DNA of 54,236 nt from Desulfuromonadales bacterium. GTDB lineage: Bacteria; Desulfobacterota; Desulfuromonadia; Geobacterales; Pseudopelobacteraceae. Of the stretch, positions 54,127 to 54,236 are shown piece after piece. A model generated the notes under the pieces. That model worked only from the letters and a program-made list of their open reading frames with translations, had not been told where the DNA came from and made no database searches. Position numbers and translations under genes: made by a program. The stretch covers positions 1 to 54,236 of the forward strand of contig JAENWA010000058.1 of assembly GCA_016650295.1 (NCBI GenBank). Direction: 5' to 3'. Position 1 is the first letter of the stretch; each line of letters opens with the position of its first letter.

Positions 54127-54236
54127 ATGGCAAAGGCTAAATTTGAGCGCAACAAACCACATGTAAACATTGGCACAATTGGTCACGTTGACCACGGCAA
54201 GACAACCTTGACGGCAGCCATCACTAAAGTATTGGC
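54127..54236 (+). CDS. tuf: Elongation factor Tu, N-terminal part (runs off the window)
   Basis: The first 36 codons match EF-Tu: [20 protein letters not shown] followed by the P-loop [17 protein letters not shown] at 54111-54117 sets the start. It is preceded by tRNA-Thr, Tyr, Gly and Thr genes, the familiar tufB arrangement. The rest of the gene lies outside the window. Confidence 0.97.
   Translation, partial: MAKAKFERNKPHVNIGTIGHVDHGKTTLTAAITKVL

Overview
The window looks like the chromosome of a Geobacter-type deltaproteobacterium (Geobacteraceae / Desulfuromonadia). This is inferred from a periplasmic 15-heme c-type cytochrome built from c7-like triheme modules, a dense set of two-component and chemosensory genes, the nadC-birA-coaX run, a RpoH-type heat-shock sigma factor, and the tRNA-Thr/Tyr/Gly/Thr-tuf array. 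No species is claimed.

Layout. 1-3.5 kb: start of a malic enzyme gene, a HIT protein, a ROK sugar kinase and the multiheme cytochrome. 3.7-18.5 kb: one minus-strand run of twelve tightly packed, mostly overlapping genes. It holds two CheW proteins, two chemoreceptors, CheB, CheR with TPRs, a CheA-REC hybrid, an Hpt-REC-REC-GGDEF diguanylate cyclase, a RsbU/RsbW/RsbV-like partner switch and a PilB/GspE-type ATPase whose N-terminus resembles the c-di-GMP-binding MshEN fold. It reads as a Wsp-like signalling pathway with c-di-GMP and partner-switch outputs. 18.7-28.4 kb: nadC, birA, coaX, a VapBC toxin-antitoxin pair with an inverted repeat over its promoter, an EF-G paralogue, a SPOR-domain protein, a hypothetical, a degenerate MglA-like GTPase homologue and a cytidylate-kinase-like/BON protein.

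28.4-40.7 kb: a 12,272-bp integrated element between perfect 35-bp direct repeats (28416-28450 and 40688-40722). The left copy is the 3' end of the kinase/BON gene, whose last codons and stop the repeat supplies. The element encodes a tyrosine integrase with 11-bp repeats at both ends that look like integrase arm sites. It also has a RepA-like replicative ATPase, helix-turn-helix proteins, small unknown proteins, a DUF5681-like protein (usually a phage packaging neighbour), an 818-aa tape-measure-like protein with a lytic transglycosylase domain, and a minus-strand zinc-ribbon pair. I see no capsid, portal, large terminase or conjugation genes. It is best described as a satellite-like or otherwise undescribed integrative element, and it is the most unusual part of the window.

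40.8-54.2 kb: the host terminator displaced by the element, a gene remnant and a MITE-like repeat, a MASE3-PAS-PAS histidine kinase with a response regulator and a REC-PAS-kinase, a PHP phosphoesterase, endonuclease III, a beta-hydroxyacid dehydrogenase, a thiolase-like protein lacking the nucleophilic cysteine, an NtrC-family regulator with its sensor kinase, rpoH preceded by a CIRCE-like operator, four tRNA genes and the start of tuf.
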